From Lachnospiraceae bacterium (lineage in GTDB: Bacteria; Bacillota; Clostridia; Lachnospirales; Lachnospiraceae), in the NCBI GenBank assembly GCA_016290905.1, contig JAEEVO010000002.1:23940-87939 (forward strand): a DNA stretch of 64,000 nt, given 5' to 3'. Below, piece after piece: positions 18,836 to 26,739 of this stretch (its first letter is position 1; every line of letters starts with the position of its first letter). The position numbers and the translations under genes were made by a program. The notes beneath the pieces were generated by a model, which saw nothing but the letters and a program-made list of their open reading frames with translations, searched no databases and was not told where the DNA came from.

Positions 18836-20140
18836 TCACAGGAACATCGCCATATAATGAGGCATAGATACAACCCTGTTTTCGGGGGTTCCTACGTTTC
18901 CGTCTAAAAATTTATAGGACAGCGTAATGCCTGACTTTTCCATCAATTTACCTAGGGAATCTGCTTTGGATTTTCCGCTTTTTACTTCTATCGGTATTAT
19001 ATTACCATCCTTTTGGATCAGGAAATCAAGCTCCTTTTTAGTTGTTTCGTTTTTGTAGAAATAAATTGGGTATCCCTTTTTTATCAAGATATCTGCGATG
19101 GCACATTCATATAGACCACCCTTGGTATTGCCTGACAGGGTGTTTTCTATGATATGCTGCTTTAATGAAAAATCTTTCATCGGAAGCAACAAAGAAAGGT
19201 CTGAGGTATAGACTCTGAAGAACTCGTCTTTGACATAATCTTCCAGATCGTATCTTATATCTGTGACTACCTTGCAAAGTCTGACGATATCGGCTCGAAG
19301 CAGCCAGTCAATGCTGGAATAGTATTTTTGTGCCCGTGCTCCATGCTCTATTTCTTTATACTGAAATTTGTGGTTCTCTTTATCAAGCAGCTGTTTGGTA
19401 AGAGAAAGGAAGCACTTTTCAGCTTTGATTTTTTCTTCTGCATTAGCATAATGTGCAATATCATATTGGTAGCCCTGGAGCAGTGCTCTTTGAAGCCGAT
19501 CGGCACTGCGAAACTCTCTCGTGTTAACATAGTCATTTACTATTTCGGGCATGCCGCCTAAAGCCATATAACATCTGAAATAAGCCATCATGCTTTCATG
19601 TATGGCCGATGGAACCGGAGTATAGTTTTCGAAGGATGTCCTTAGAGTAGCGATCATATCCTCGGTGATACCTATAGCCCAAAGGAACTCTTCAAAATCG
19701 AGGCCATACATTTTTACATAATCAACAAAGCCGACAGGATATGAGCTTGGACGATTGTAATCTATCCCAAGCATCGAACCGGAAGCTATAACATCAAAGC
19801 GGTTATCGATGGCCCAGAATTTTAATGAAGTTATGGCATTGGGACATTCCTGAATCTCATCAAGGAATATCAGGGTTTCCTCGGGTTTGATGCTTTTTTT
19901 TGGATAACGGAATTTCATTGCTGTGAGCATGCTTTCTACGTCGAGATTACCTGAGAAGATTTCAGATGCATTCGGTGTTTCTTTAAAATTGATTTCCAAC
20001 ACCTCTTTATAATTGTCATGTGCATATTGCTCAATGATAAAGGTTTTTCCAACCTGTCTTGCCCCCTGTACCACAAGACATTTCTTTTCTTTCGTTTTTT
20101 TCCAATTTGTCAGGTATTGTAAGACTTTTCTTCGCAGCAT
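18836..20140 (-). CDS. AAA-type ATPase with DUF4143 domain
   Basis: 434 residues. The N-terminal P-loop ATPase has Walker A GARQVGKTF and Walker B TLIFLDEIQE. A DUF4143 domain follows (about 200-370), and the end has a nuclease-like PIEVKSGKSKADSLGK of the PD-(D/E)xK type. These proteins are common in gut Firmicutes and Bacteroidetes, often in many copies, with unknown role. The gene is more AT-rich in codons than its neighbours and stands alone, so recent acquisition is possible. It has a strong promoter and an iterated operator (see 20172-20251). Confidence 0.85.
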   Translation of the reverse strand: MLRRKVLQYLTNWKKTKEKKCLVVQGARQVGKTFIIEQYAHDNYKEVLEINFKETPNASEIFSGNLDVESMLTAMKFRYPKKSIKPEETLIFLDEIQECPNAITSLKFWAIDNRFDVIASGSMLGIDYNRPSSYPVGFVDYVKMYGLDFEEFLWAIGITEDMIATLRTSFENYTPVPSAIHESMMAYFRCYMALGGMPEIVNDYVNTREFRSADRLQRALLQGYQYDIAHYANAEEKIKAEKCFLSLTKQLLDKENHKFQYKEIEHGARAQKYYSSIDWLLRADIVRLCKVVTDIRYDLEDYVKDEFFRVYTSDLSLLLPMKDFSLKQHIIENTLSGNTKGGLYECAIADILIKKGYPIYFYKNETTKKELDFLIQKDGNIIPIEVKSGKSKADSLGKLMEKSGITLSYKFLDGNVGTPENRVVSMPHYMAMFL

Positions 20141-20171
20141 GTGATCACTTCCCCTTTTTTATTTTTTGCAT

Positions 20172-20251
20172 ATCAACATTTTGGAATTATAAAATAGCCA
20201 TCAATCAACATTTTAGAAAGGATAAATGTTGATTAATCAACATTTTGGAAT
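20172..20251 (-). promoter_or_regulatory. Three phased operator-like repeats in the ATPase leader
   Basis: ATCAACATTTTGGAAT occurs at 20172-20187 and 20236-20251, and ATCAACATTTTAGAAA at 20204-20219. Starts are exactly 32 bp apart. The third copy is half of a perfect palindrome AAATGTTGAT-TA-ATCAACATTT (20224-20245). All lie at or just downstream of the predicted start of the minus-strand promoter. Confidence 0.65.
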
Positions 20252-20280
20252 ATTATATAATCCGGAAGGGATTTTGTCAA
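20252..20280 (-). promoter_or_regulatory. Sigma-A promoter for the DUF4143 ATPase
   Basis: Minus strand: TTGACA (20280-20275), 17-bp spacer, TATAAT (20257-20252). Both hexamers are perfect consensus. Start of RNA near 20245. Confidence 0.82.
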
Positions 20281-20487
20281 GAGTTGAATGGTATTTTATG
20301 ACCACGATTACCCATATAAAGAACGAAATCGTGGCCATATTTACTATAACTATTACAGTGGAATGTGCAAGTAAAATCTTTTTACTTTGACAAAAAAAAT
20401 TTAGGCTGTAAAGGCTTTGGAGTATGTGAGAGGGAGTAAAGTTGTCAAACTACGTGAAAGTTAAAGTAAATTTAAGATTTTGTTTCC
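20281..20487. other. Intergenic region with one imperfect dyad
   Basis: ATGACCACGATT at 20298-20309 and AATCGTGGCCAT at 20327-20338 form an imperfect inverted repeat (11 of 12) around a 17-bp loop. No U run follows. TTGACA at about 20387 has no matching -10. No gene is visible. Confidence 0.4.
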
Positions 20488-20516
20488 TTTACAAACAGGA
20501 CAGTCTGAGGTATAAT
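20488..20516 (+). promoter_or_regulatory. Promoter for topB overlapping a terminator-like hairpin
   Basis: TTTACA at 20488-20493 and TATAAT at 20511-20516 are 17 bp apart. CAGTCTGAG (20501-20509) can pair with CTCAGGCTG (20522-20530), with one G-U pair, and TTTTTAT follows. Transcripts arriving from upstream would meet a terminator; transcripts from this promoter would not contain the left arm. Confidence 0.6.
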
Positions 20517-20555
20517 GTAGTCTCAGGCTGTTTTTATCAATCTTGGGGGTCAGTA

Positions 20556-22787
20556 ATGGGCAAGTCTTTGTTTATAGCGGAAAAACCGAGTGTGGCACAG
20601 CAGTTTGCCGATGCCATTTCACATAATTCGAAACAGAGCTTTAAGAAGGGCGACGGGTTCATCGAGTCGGAACAGTGCGTGGTGACATGGTGCGTGGGTC
20701 ATCTTGTGACCATGAGCTATCCGGAGGAATACGATCCGGCTTTAAAGAAATGGACGCTTGAGGCCATCCCTTTCATACCGCAGACCTTTAAGTATGAGGT
20801 AATACCGAATGTTAAGAAGCAGTTCGGGATAGTAAAGGGACTGCTTAACCGTGATGATGTTGAAAAAATATACGTTTGTACCGACTCGGGACGTGAGGGA
20901 GAGTATATTTACAGGCTTGTGGATACGATGGCGAAGGTTCCCGCAACCAAGGACAAGCGCCGTGTATGGATTGATTCACAGACCGAAGAGGAGATAATGA
21001 GGGGAATCCGTGAGGCAAAGCCCCTTTCGGAATATGATGCGCTTTCCGATGCCGCTTACCTAAGGGCAAAGGAAGACTACCTGATGGGTATAAACTTTTC
21101 GAGAGTGCTGACACTCAAATACGGATACAGCGTAAGGAATTTCCTGAAAGAGGAAAAGTACGGGGCAATCTCCGTCGGCAGGGTCATGACCTGTGTGCTC
21201 GGTATGGTTGTAAGGCGTGAGAGGGAGATAAGGGCCTTTGTCAAGACACCGTTTTACAGGGTAATCGCAGGCTGTGCGCTTCCCGATACGGCTCTCGATC
21301 CGCTTCAGTGCGAGTTCCGTGCTGTGGAAGGCTCGAAATATTTCAATACCCCGTATATGTACAAGGAAAACGGCTTCAAGGAGCTTGAGACCGCACAGAA
21401 GCTTATTGCTGATGTGAGCGGTAAGGACAAGGATTCGCTTGTATTTTCCACTATTTACGGAAAAGGAAGCCAGAGTGCCGAGGTTCAGGCGGGAGATGTT
21501 CAGGGCGAAAAGGCTCAGACTGACGCCGGCCAGCCCGTGACAGGCTACAGGAATATATGTGAAGAGGGCTTAAAGGCAAAGGTTGCTTCGGTTGAGAAAA
21601 AGAAAGAGACCAAGAATCCGCCTCTCCTGTTCAACCTGGCGGAGCTTCAGAACGAATGCTCGAAGCTTTTTAAGATAAGCCCTGATGAAACGCTTGCGGT
21701 TACCCAGGAGCTGTACGAAAAGAAGCTTGTAACCTATCCCAGAACTGATGCAAGAGTGCTTTCTACAGCTGTAGCAAAAGAAATTGACAGAAATATTTCG
21801 GGCTTAAGGAACTTTGAGCCCATGAAGGAGTTCGCTGAAGAGGTCTTAAACGGAAAGAGCTTTGTGGGACTTGCAAAGACAAAGTATGTAAATGACAAGC
21901 AGATAACAGACCATTATGCCATAATCCCGACCGGACAGGGCTTCGGGGCACTGAACAGCTTAAAGCCGCTTAATAAAAAGGTTTATGAGCTTATCTGCAG
22001 AAGGTTCTTAAGTATTTTCTATCCGGCTGCAATATACAGGAAGATAACTCTTACGGTTGAGGCCGAAGGGGAGAAATTCATCGCGAACTTTAAAGCACTG
22101 GAGTCGGAAGGCTGGCTTAAGGTTGCCAAGGTGAGCAAGGCTGCGGATAAGGACGGAGCAGCGGGTGCGGATCAGAAGAAGCAGGGTAAGCCGGATGACG
22201 GAGGGGACGCATCAGGTGACGGACAGGAAGCCGAGGCTGAGGTACAGGAGCTTGGAACAGGCATACTGGAAGCTGTAGGGAAGCTAAAGAAAGGCTCTGA
22301 GCTGGATATAAAGGATTTCTCGATAAAGCTCGGGGAGACGGCTCCGCCCAAAAGATACAGCTCGGGTTCCATGATCCTTGCGATGGAAAATGCCGGTCAG
22401 CTTATAGAGGATGAGGAGCTTCGCGCCCAGATAAAGGGAAGCGGGATAGGTACGAGTGCTACCCGCGCCGAGATACTCAAAAAGCTTGAGAGGATATCCT
22501 ACCTTGCGATAAACAAGAAAACCCAGATAATAACCCCTACCTTAAAGGGGGAAGTTATCTATGAAGTGGTAAATGCCACGATAAGAAGCCTGTTGAATCC
22601 CGATCTTACCGCAAGCTGGGAGAAAGGACTCACGGGAGTGGCCGACGGAAGCATCAAGGAAAATGAGTATATGGTCAAGCTTTCGTCATATATCACGAAG
22701 ATGACGGAGGGGGTTAAGAATCTGTCAAATAATAACGCACTTGAAAATAATTTCAGATATGCAAAGAAGTTTTACGGAAAACCATAA
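20556..22787 (+). CDS. topB: DNA topoisomerase III (type IA)
   Basis: 743 residues from the ATG at 20556, preceded by TTGGGGG; the ORF-track extension to 20442 runs across the promoter. The Toprim domain starts with KSLFIAEKPSVAQ and has the Mg site D110-S-G-R-E-G-E. The catalytic Tyr is Y394 in LVTYPRTDARVLS. GSGIGTSATRAEILKKL lies in the C-terminal half. It relaxes and decatenates single-stranded DNA crossings. An insert at about 530-565 is low complexity (Gly, Asp, Lys, Glu, Gln), unlike the rest of the enzyme. There is no C-terminal zinc finger, as usual for this branch. Confidence 0.93.
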   Translation: MGKSLFIAEKPSVAQQFADAISHNSKQSFKKGDGFIESEQCVVTWCVGHLVTMSYPEEYDPALKKWTLEAIPFIPQTFKYEVIPNVKKQFGIVKGLLNRDDVEKIYVCTDSGREGEYIYRLVDTMAKVPATKDKRRVWIDSQTEEEIMRGIREAKPLSEYDALSDAAYLRAKEDYLMGINFSRVLTLKYGYSVRNFLKEEKYGAISVGRVMTCVLGMVVRREREIRAFVKTPFYRVIAGCALPDTALDPLQCEFRAVEGSKYFNTPYMYKENGFKELETAQKLIADVSGKDKDSLVFSTIYGKGSQSAEVQAGDVQGEKAQTDAGQPVTGYRNICEEGLKAKVASVEKKKETKNPPLLFNLAELQNECSKLFKISPDETLAVTQELYEKKLVTYPRTDARVLSTAVAKEIDRNISGLRNFEPMKEFAEEVLNGKSFVGLAKTKYVNDKQITDHYAIIPTGQGFGALNSLKPLNKKVYELICRRFLSIFYPAAIYRKITLTVEAEGEKFIANFKALESEGWLKVAKVSKAADKDGAAGADQKKQGKPDDGGDASGDGQEAEAEVQELGTGILEAVGKLKKGSELDIKDFSIKLGETAPPKRYSSGSMILAMENAGQLIEDEELRAQIKGSGIGTSATRAEILKKLERISYLAINKKTQIITPTLKGEVIYEVVNATIRSLLNPDLTASWEKGLTGVADGSIKENEYMVKLSSYITKMTEGVKNLSNNNALENNFRYAKKFYGKP

Positions 22788-22792
22788 AAAGA

Positions 22793-22821
22793 TAGACAAT
22801 TGACAGAAAACGTGCTATAAT
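22793..22821 (+). promoter_or_regulatory. Promoter for the HD-GYP gene
   Basis: TAGACA at 22793-22798 and TATAAT at 22816-22821, 17-bp spacer. RNA would begin near 22828, so the ORF-track ATG at 22827 cannot be used in the normal way. AAGGAGG at 22887-22893 supports ATG 22899. Confidence 0.75.
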
Positions 22822-22898
22822 CAATTATGACGAATTACCCGCTTATTGCGGGCATTCTGTCTGAGCTAACCGGATACGCATCAGTTAAGGAGGTAATT

Positions 22899-23978
22899 AT
22901 GGAGCCTTCAAAACCCGAAAGAAGTATTGAGAGAATACCTATCAGCCGTGCAGTTCCGGGTATGGAGCTGGCAAAGGATATATATTCACGTACAGATCAG
23001 ATGGTCCTTGGAAGGGGATCTGTTTTGGATGCACAAAAGATATCAAAGATCATGTTCTATTCGGTAGATACCATTACGGTTTACAAGATGGCTACGGAAT
23101 CCGAAAGAACCCTTACCGAACAGCTTAAGTCGAGTGTGGAGTTCAGAGAGTTTTCTCAGCGGTATGACAAGACGGTTACATCTTTTAAGGATTCCATGAA
23201 TAAGGTCATTGCCGAGAACCGTGAGATAGACGGTGAGGAGCTTGTAGGTGAGGTTGAAGACATCATCGAACAGACAGGGAACAATTCACGTATCTTTAAC
23301 ATGCTTCACTGCATCCGGGATTATGATGAGATGACTTATGTTCACAGCATGAACGTCTCACTTATCTGCAACTGCTTTGCAAGATGGCTTAATATGTCAA
23401 AGGATGAGATCAGGACGCTAACTCTTGGCGGCCTGCTTCACGACATAGGAAAGATCAGCGTCCCGAAGGATGTACTTCTCAAGCCTGATACATTGACGAA
23501 CGATGAGTATGAGATCATTAAGACACACACTACCAGGGGCTATGAGATACTAAGGGATAAAAAGATTGATGACAAGATAAAGATGATAGCCCTTCAGCAT
23601 CACGAACGTGCCGACAAAACGGGGTACCCTTACGGTAAGTCAGGAAATGAGGTTGAACCGTATTCCATGATCGTTGCCATAGCGGATGTTTATGATGCAA
23701 TGACCAGCGACAGGGTTTACCGACCCAGGCTCTGTCCTTTTGATGTCATTCAGAATTTTGAGGACGGAAACTATAAGTATAATGCAGGTTATCTTATCCC
23801 GCTGCTCGAACAGATCACGGAGGTTTATATAAACCATACCGTCCGTCTTTCAAATGACGCGGTAGGTAAGGTCGTTATGATAAACCGTACCGAGCTTGCA
23901 AAACCTGTTGTACAGGTACAGAATGAATTTATGGATCTTACAAAGTTCAGAAAACTGAAGATCGCAGAAGTATTATAA
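22899..23978 (+). CDS. HD-GYP domain protein, probable cyclic di-GMP phosphodiesterase
   Basis: 359 residues. The first 120 residues are a variable sensor-like region beginning IPISRAVPGMELAKDIY. The HD-GYP domain has HSMNVSLICN, GGLLHDIGKISVP with the metal-binding His-Asp, then LQHHERADKTGYPYG with the GYP motif, and AIADVYDAMTSDR. All metal ligands usual for active enzymes seem present. The protein has no membrane helix, so it acts in the cytosol. It is likely to lower cyclic di-GMP and so affect motility or adhesion; the link to the FliK-like gene 10 kb away is only suggestive. Confidence 0.88.
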   Translation: MEPSKPERSIERIPISRAVPGMELAKDIYSRTDQMVLGRGSVLDAQKISKIMFYSVDTITVYKMATESERTLTEQLKSSVEFREFSQRYDKTVTSFKDSMNKVIAENREIDGEELVGEVEDIIEQTGNNSRIFNMLHCIRDYDEMTYVHSMNVSLICNCFARWLNMSKDEIRTLTLGGLLHDIGKISVPKDVLLKPDTLTNDEYEIIKTHTTRGYEILRDKKIDDKIKMIALQHHERADKTGYPYGKSGNEVEPYSMIVAIADVYDAMTSDRVYRPRLCPFDVIQNFEDGNYKYNAGYLIPLLEQITEVYINHTVRLSNDAVGKVVMINRTELAKPVVQVQNEFMDLTKFRKLKIAEVL

Positions 23979-23985
23979 CAAAAGA

Positions 23986-24048
23986 GATGCGGAGCATCGT
24001 TTTGTTATCGGGGAAACGCTAAAAGGCGTTTTCGAGGTGAAATTGACC
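23986..24048 (+). repeat. Leader repeat family 1, copy b (before the AI-2E-type gene)
   Basis: GATGCGGAGCATC hairpin (23986-23998), then GTTTTGTTATCGGGGAAACGCTAAAAGGCGTTTTCGAGGTGAAATTGACC. It ends 24 bp before ATG 24072 and directly precedes the GGAGG site. Confidence 0.85.
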
Positions 24049-24071
24049 AAAAAGTTGAACGGAGGATTGTC

Positions 24072-25775
24072 ATGAAGGATGAAAAGCTGATCAGGGACAG
24101 ACGCAATGTCAGCCTGTGGAAAAAATACGGCGGTATCGGCGTAATGGCTTTTCTGGTAATTGCAGCCGCCGTTCTTTTGATTTTCATACTTATCCGTTCG
24201 GAGGATTTCTCGGATGTCGTTTCCGGTATAAAGAGTGCCCTTACGCCCGTACTGGTAGGCATAGTCCTTGCATATCTGATGAACCCGCTGATGGTGTTCT
24301 TTGAAAACGGACTGAAAACGGTTGTATTAAAGCATGCCCGGAAGATCACGAAGGCAAAGCGGTTCTGCAGGGTTGTCAGTCTTATACTTACACTCGTAAT
24401 CTTTATTGGTGCGATCACACTGTTCCTTTACATGCTTGTTCCCAAGATCAGTGATACCATTGCAGGTACCGAGGAACAGGAAGGCCTGGTCGATACCATA
24501 CCCAAGCAGGCCGAACAGTTGAGAATCTGGGTTGAGGACGAGCTGAGCGGAAACACAAAGCTTGCGATATTTGCAAGAGATACCTTTGACAACATAACCG
24601 ATAAGATAGAAGAGTTTGTAAACGATACGTTTGCGGGTTTCGGATTTGAGAAAAAGGACAGCAGTCAGGATGCGGGTACAGATACGGGAGAAAACGCAGA
24701 AGATACGGAAAACGATCCCGGCCGGGCGGAGGATCCCGGTGAGATAAAGAAACTGACTCCGATTAAGGACTCTACAAAAGAGGCCGAAGAAAAGAAAACC
24801 GACACGGACAAAGCTGCCGATGACAAAAAGGAACGTTCAAACAAGGCATGGGATACGCTGACCAATATCTTAAAGATTCTTTGGGATGCGTTCGGAATTC
24901 TCTATGACATTATCATCGGTTTCATTTTCTCGATATATATCCTTCTAGCCAAGGATACCTTCGGGGCACACGCCAAAAAGCTTACGTTTGCAATCTTTAA
25001 GCGTAAGAATGCAAATGCTATCATAAGGATCACAAAGCAGTGTCATAAGAAGTTTACCGGTGCGATCACAGGTAAGATAATTGATTCGATAATTGTCGGA
25101 GTCATATGTTATATCGGCATGATGGTCATGAAGCTGCCGTATAAGGAACTGATAAGCGTTATCGTAACGGTTACAAACGTCATCCCGTTCTTCGGACCGT
25201 ATATCGGAGGCGTTCCCTGTGTATTCCTTATCCTTTGTAACTGCTTCGCTAACGACAATCTCTGGCCGGCACTTTATTTTGTGGTATTCCTGGTAGTGCT
25301 TCAGCAGTTTGACTGTAACTTCTTAGATCCCAGGATCGTAGGTAAATCAGTCGGATTATCGGCCTTTTGGGTACTGTTCGCCTGCGTTGTGTTCGGAGCT
25401 TTGTTCGGACTTCCGGGCATGCTTCTGGGCGTACCTACCATGGCTTGTGTTTACATGATCATAAAAGAGATCGCGGAGTACAGGCTGAAACGGAAAGGTC
25501 TCGATCCGGATACCGAGTACTACATGAGTGTGGATAATGTCGATGAGCAGGAGCTCATAGTTGTGGATCCGCATGTTTCACCCGTAGCCATAAGCCCTGA
25601 GGAGTATGCGGAGAAAATGAGGAAGGAAGCTCTGGTTGAAGAAGATTCCGAGGATGCGGGAGACGAAGAAGATGAATCCGAAGAAGACGAACACACAGGT
25701 CACGATGACGCGGCGGAAGAAGAACCGGAGTATACGGAAGATAACAGTGAAAAGGATCCGGATAAACAGCCTTGA
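24072..25775 (+). CDS. AI-2E/PerM family transporter-like membrane protein
   Basis: 567 residues with about eight membrane helices. The family pattern is clear: LTPVLVGIVLAYLMNPL near the N-terminus, then a long extramembrane region, IIVGVICYIGMMVMKLPY, NVIPFFGPYIGG, and LDPRIVGKSVGLSAFWVL near the end. The family includes E. coli TqsA (AI-2 export) and Na+/H+ antiporters, so the substrate is open. It is larger than usual because of an acidic insert at about 195-255 and an acidic tail of about 80 residues (EEDSEDAGDEEDESEEDE). GGAGG precedes ATG 24072 and a structured repeat lies in the leader. Confidence 0.87.
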   Translation: MKDEKLIRDRRNVSLWKKYGGIGVMAFLVIAAAVLLIFILIRSEDFSDVVSGIKSALTPVLVGIVLAYLMNPLMVFFENGLKTVVLKHARKITKAKRFCRVVSLILTLVIFIGAITLFLYMLVPKISDTIAGTEEQEGLVDTIPKQAEQLRIWVEDELSGNTKLAIFARDTFDNITDKIEEFVNDTFAGFGFEKKDSSQDAGTDTGENAEDTENDPGRAEDPGEIKKLTPIKDSTKEAEEKKTDTDKAADDKKERSNKAWDTLTNILKILWDAFGILYDIIIGFIFSIYILLAKDTFGAHAKKLTFAIFKRKNANAIIRITKQCHKKFTGAITGKIIDSIIVGVICYIGMMVMKLPYKELISVIVTVTNVIPFFGPYIGGVPCVFLILCNCFANDNLWPALYFVVFLVVLQQFDCNFLDPRIVGKSVGLSAFWVLFACVVFGALFGLPGMLLGVPTMACVYMIIKEIAEYRLKRKGLDPDTEYYMSVDNVDEQELIVVDPHVSPVAISPEEYAEKMRKEALVEEDSEDAGDEEDESEEDEHTGHDDAAEEEPEYTEDNSEKDPDKQP

Positions 25776-25827
25776 GGCTTAACGGATCGACGGACAAATT
25801 TTTAGTATTATTAGGCAGGATTAACAA

Positions 25828-26583
25828 ATGAGTAAGGTTTTTAGTGTAGATAACAAGTTTTTTTCAACGGTTAACAAGATAGTGGATATGATATGGCTGA
25901 GCTTCCTCTGGTCGTTCTGCAGCCTGCCGCTCTTGTTCCTTATATTTACTTTGATGACGGAGGAGACAAGTCTGTGGATACTTGCATTGATCCCCTTCGG
26001 AGCCGTAACCGTGGGACCGTCTTCGGCGGCACTTTATTATGCAATAGTAAAATCCGTAAGACGTGAGAGAAGCTATGCGACAAAGTGCTTTTTCCACGGA
26101 TTTAAGGTGAATTTCAAGCAGGGAGCCATAACATCCGTTCTGTACGGGATTGTTGCGACCATCCTGCTCCTGGATTATTTCTGGGCCGAATCATTTACTC
26201 AGATAGGCGAGGATCTTGCACCGATAATGCGAGGAGTATTTATGGGAATGGGTATTTTCGTACTGTTCTCACTGGTATGGCTCAATCCTTTACTTTCCCG
26301 TTTTGAACTCGGACTCAAGGAACTGATCAAAAACAGTATGATCATAGCAATAAAAAATATTTTCAGGACATTGATAATGGCGGGTATATGGGTCGGACTC
26401 GGCTACTGCTTCATCAATTTCTTTAATGTGATCGTATATTATCTGATATTTATTCCTTTTACTATACCGGCTCTTTCGGCGCTTATAAGGTCCTTCATCA
26501 TAGAACCGGTATTTAAGCGCATCACCGGAGATCCCAACGAAGACTCCGACAAAGAAGAAGTCGACGCATGGTATGCAGAATAA
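25828..26583 (+). CDS. YesL family (DUF624) membrane protein
   Basis: 251 residues with five or six predicted helices. The start DMIWLSFLWSFCSLPL and the segment IPFGAVTVGPSSAALYYAIVKSVRRERSYATKCFFHGFK are typical of YesL. These proteins often lie beside carbohydrate transporters or rhamnogalacturonan genes, with no proven function. AGGCAGGATTAAC precedes the start. It lies 52 bp after the AI-2E-type gene and may be cotranscribed. Its 3' end is at the edge of the large repeat copy A. Confidence 0.83.
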   Translation: MSKVFSVDNKFFSTVNKIVDMIWLSFLWSFCSLPLLFLIFTLMTEETSLWILALIPFGAVTVGPSSAALYYAIVKSVRRERSYATKCFFHGFKVNFKQGAITSVLYGIVATILLLDYFWAESFTQIGEDLAPIMRGVFMGMGIFVLFSLVWLNPLLSRFELGLKELIKNSMIIAIKNIFRTLIMAGIWVGLGYCFINFFNVIVYYLIFIPFTIPALSALIRSFIIEPVFKRITGDPNEDSDKEEVDAWYAE

Positions 26584-26584
26584 A

Positions 26585-26710
26585 GCTAAGAATTTTCCGC
26601 GAAAAAGACGAGGCTTTGCCTCGTCGCCGCGAAAAGAAAATTCTAAGCACCGGCAAATTGAGGTTGCACCTAAACACACGAGTAAACAGAAGACGCTTAA
26701 GCGGCGCATA
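26585..26710 (+). repeat. Large palindromic repeat family 2, copy A (before glgB)
   Basis: Outer arms GCTAAGAATTTTC (26585-26597) and GAAAATTCTAAGC (26636-26648) enclose an inner perfect hairpin GACGAGGC-TTT-GCCTCGTC (26607-26625). A conserved tail follows with CACGAGTAAACA and a short GC stem (GACGCTTAAGCGGC). It starts just past the YesL stop codon and ends 30 bp before glgB. Confidence 0.88.
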
Positions 26711-26739
26711 TATTTTTACATAACACGGAGGCATGGGGT

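Noticed and set aside
18836-20140. Antiphage defence gene
   Set aside because: The ATPase-DUF4143 protein has no defence partners nearby; family role is unknown, so no defence claim is made.
20442-20555. N-terminal extension of TopB
   Set aside because: The region contains the promoter and hairpin; family members start at MxKxLFIAEKPS.
22827-22898. HD-GYP start at ATG 22827
   Set aside because: It coincides with the predicted transcription start; ATG 22899 has AAGGAGG.
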